Assembly (NCBI GenBank): GCA_035760665.1
Contig: DASTSN010000023.1
Span: 1-17,304, forward strand
Length of the DNA: 17,304 bases
Source of the DNA: DASTSN01 sp035760665
GTDB taxonomy: Bacteria > Bacteroidota > Bacteroidia > Chitinophagales > Chitinophagaceae
Direction: 5' to 3'
Made by a program: the position numbers and the translations under genes. Shown here piece after piece: positions 16,037 through 17,304 of the stretch. How positions within the stretch are numbered: position 1 is the first letter of the stretch; the number at the start of each line of letters is the position of its first letter. The notes below the pieces were generated by a model, which saw only the letters and a program-made list of their open reading frames with translations, ran no database searches and was not told the DNA's origin.

Positions 16037-17143
16037 TCAATGGCTGAGCCGGCCCGCCTGTATGATGCCGCCGCCGATTACATCATCCCCTTCGTAGAAC
16101 ACGGCGCTTTGTCCCGGTGCGATCCCTTTGGCGTTTTCATAAAACCGCACCCGCATCTGCCCGTGTTCCGGGTAAAGGTTGGAAAGACTGCCTTTGTCCT
16201 TGTAGCGAATTTTTGTGGTGGCTTCTATACCGGGGGTGACCTGTTCGTATTTGATCATATTGAGTTTACCCACCAGCATTTCGTTTTGTTCCAGGTCTGC
16301 TTCATCACCCAGCACTACGGTATTGGTGGATGGATCGATTTTGGTAACGTACACGGGTTTGCCAAGGGCTATATCGAGGCCTTTGCGCTGGCCAATTGTA
16401 TAAAACGGGTAGCCTTTGTGCCGGCCAAGTATATTGCCGTCTTTGTCTACGAAGTTGCCGCCGTCCACTTTTTCTTCCAGCCCGCTAACGCGGCGTTTCA
16501 GGAAGCCACGGTAGTCGTTATCAGGTACAAAACATATTTCGTAGCTCTCACTTTTCTTGGCCAGTTCGGGGTAGCCATAGTCCAGCGCCAGCTGACGGAT
16601 TTCGGTTTTGCGGTAAGGCCCCAGGGGCAGGAGGGTTCTGCTGAGCAGGTCTTGCTGCAGCCCCCAGAGTACATAGCTCTGGTCTTTGGTTTCGTCCACG
16701 GCACGGCTTACCACATAGCGGCCGTTATCGTGCTGCCTGATTTTTGCGTAGTGGCCGGTGGCAATAAAATCGCAGCCCAGGGCATCGGCCCGTTTCAGCA
16801 AGGCCCGCCATTTGATGTGGGTGTTGCACAATACACAGGGGTTGGGCGTGCGGCCGGCCAGGTATTCTTCCACAAAGTTATCGATCACAAAGCCGCCAAA
16901 TTCTTCGCGTATATCAAGGATAAAATGGGGGAAACCGTGCTGCACGGCAGCCATGCGTGCATCATTAAAGCTGTCTACATTGCAGCAGCCAGTTTCTTTC
17001 TTGCTGCCGCCACTGCTGCTGTAATCCCAGGTTTTCATGGTAATGCCCACTACCTCGTAGCCCTCATCGTTCAGCATGAGAGCCGTAACGGTACTGTCGA
17101 TACCGCCACTCATCGCTACTAAAACTTTTCCTTTACGGCTCAT
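16037..17143 (-). CDS. mnmA: tRNA-specific 2-thiouridylase MnmA
   Basis: This 368-residue cytoplasmic enzyme adds the 2-thio group to U34 in the anticodon of Lys, Glu and Gln tRNAs, using sulfur relayed as persulfide and ATP to adenylate the base. The PP-loop ATPase motif is MSGGIDST (11-18). The two catalytic cysteines are present: C103 in NPCVLCN and C204 in SYEICFVPD. TGHYAKI, DQSYVLWGL and FYTIGQRKGL are family hallmarks. The C-terminal part (about 215-368) holds the two beta-barrel tRNA-contact domains, including KIRYKD and GIAPGQSAVFY. The length matches E. coli MnmA (368). I chose the ATG at 17143 rather than a TTG at 17167, since the latter overlaps a perfect -7 promoter element. It appears monocistronic, with its own promoter and terminator. 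Confidence 0.96.
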   Translation of the reverse strand: MSRKGKVLVAMSGGIDSTVTALMLNDEGYEVVGITMKTWDYSSSGGSKKETGCCNVDSFNDARMAAVQHGFPHFILDIREEFGGFVIDNFVEEYLAGRTPNPCVLCNTHIKWRALLKRADALGCDFIATGHYAKIRQHDNGRYVVSRAVDETKDQSYVLWGLQQDLLSRTLLPLGPYRKTEIRQLALDYGYPELAKKSESYEICFVPDNDYRGFLKRRVSGLEEKVDGGNFVDKDGNILGRHKGYPFYTIGQRKGLDIALGKPVYVTKIDPSTNTVVLGDEADLEQNEMLVGKLNMIKYEQVTPGIEATTKIRYKDKGSLSNLYPEHGQMRVRFYENAKGIAPGQSAVFYEGDDVIGGGIIQAGRLSH

Positions 17144-17164
17144 GGTGTAAAATTTTGCAAGCTG

Positions 17165-17172
17165 CAAAGATA
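17165..17172 (-). promoter_or_regulatory. mnmA promoter, Bacteroidota -7 element
   Basis: On the minus strand this reads TATCTTTG, a perfect TAnnTTTG match ending 21 nt before the mnmA ATG. A CAA (TTG on the minus strand) lies 27 bp upstream, too far for a standard -33 box. The remaining bases to the window edge (17173-17304) contain no gene I can support. Confidence 0.65.
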
Positions 17173-17304
17173 CGATTATTCCGGGCTACAGCAGCGTGGC
17201 AAGCTTGTCGGCTTTACCGGTTTGACGGACAAACGGAGTTACCGGCGGCAATATAAGAAGGGAGGCAGACGGTTTTTTAGCGGGCAAATAGCTTGGTTCT
17301 AAAA

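Noticed and set aside
16004..17122. Long plus-strand ORF (372 codons) antisense to mnmA
   Set aside because: It lies entirely over mnmA, which has every family motif. The translation is low-complexity and hydrophobic and resembles no family; it is a shadow frame.

Overview
The window looks like chromosomal DNA of a member of the phylum Bacteroidota, probably near the family Chitinophagaceae. The phylum call rests on four things: perfect or near-perfect TAnnTTTG promoter elements upstream of several genes, a secreted protease with a type IX secretion (T9SS) sorting domain, a LytS/LytTR two-component pair of the type common in Bacteroidota, and a Bacteroidota-style 2-oxoglutarate dehydrogenase E1. 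The family-level placement is an impression from protein style, not a measured result. Most of the window is ordinary housekeeping DNA plus a few cell-envelope genes. I see no mobile element, CRISPR array, tRNA, phage gene or defence cassette.

Layout. Bases 1-1296 are the 3' half of a 23S rRNA, followed by a tRNA-free spacer, a 5S rRNA (about 1385-1494) and a strong intrinsic terminator. A gene-poor stretch follows, and then a minus-strand lipoprotein of the vanadium haloperoxidase/PAP2 superfamily (1821-3215). Divergent from it is a two-gene sensor/regulator operon: a LytS-type histidine kinase and a LytTR response regulator that overlap by 4 nt. Convergent to that pair is a minus-strand M14 zinc carboxypeptidase-like exported protein. 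It lies directly downstream of rpsT (ribosomal protein S20) and the rpsT terminator.

Divergent from rpsT is the 2-oxoglutarate dehydrogenase pair sucA (E1) and sucB (E2), closed by a clear terminator. Together they encode the first two components of the TCA-cycle complex that converts 2-oxoglutarate to succinyl-CoA; the E3 gene (lpd) is not in the window. Next is an RsmB/NOP-type RNA cytosine methyltransferase, whose stop codon overlaps that of a convergent S8 subtilisin-like protease carrying a T9SS sorting domain. Upstream of the protease, on the same strand, is an unrecognised lipoprotein. Last comes mnmA (tRNA 2-thiouridylase) with its own terminator and promoter element.

Regulatory reading. 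Perfect TAnnTTTG elements lie 20-23 nt upstream of the start codons of rpsT, the S8 protease and mnmA. They argue for the internal ATG starts of the latter two over the longer GTG/TTG starts. Items for a second look are the PANH variant of the haloperoxidase vanadate/phosphate loop, a 21-bp-period direct repeat upstream of the LytS/LytTR operon, a short upstream ORF and hairpin before sucB, a palindrome between rpsT and sucA, and the M14 gene squeezed against the rpsT terminator. None of these by itself demonstrates a new system.
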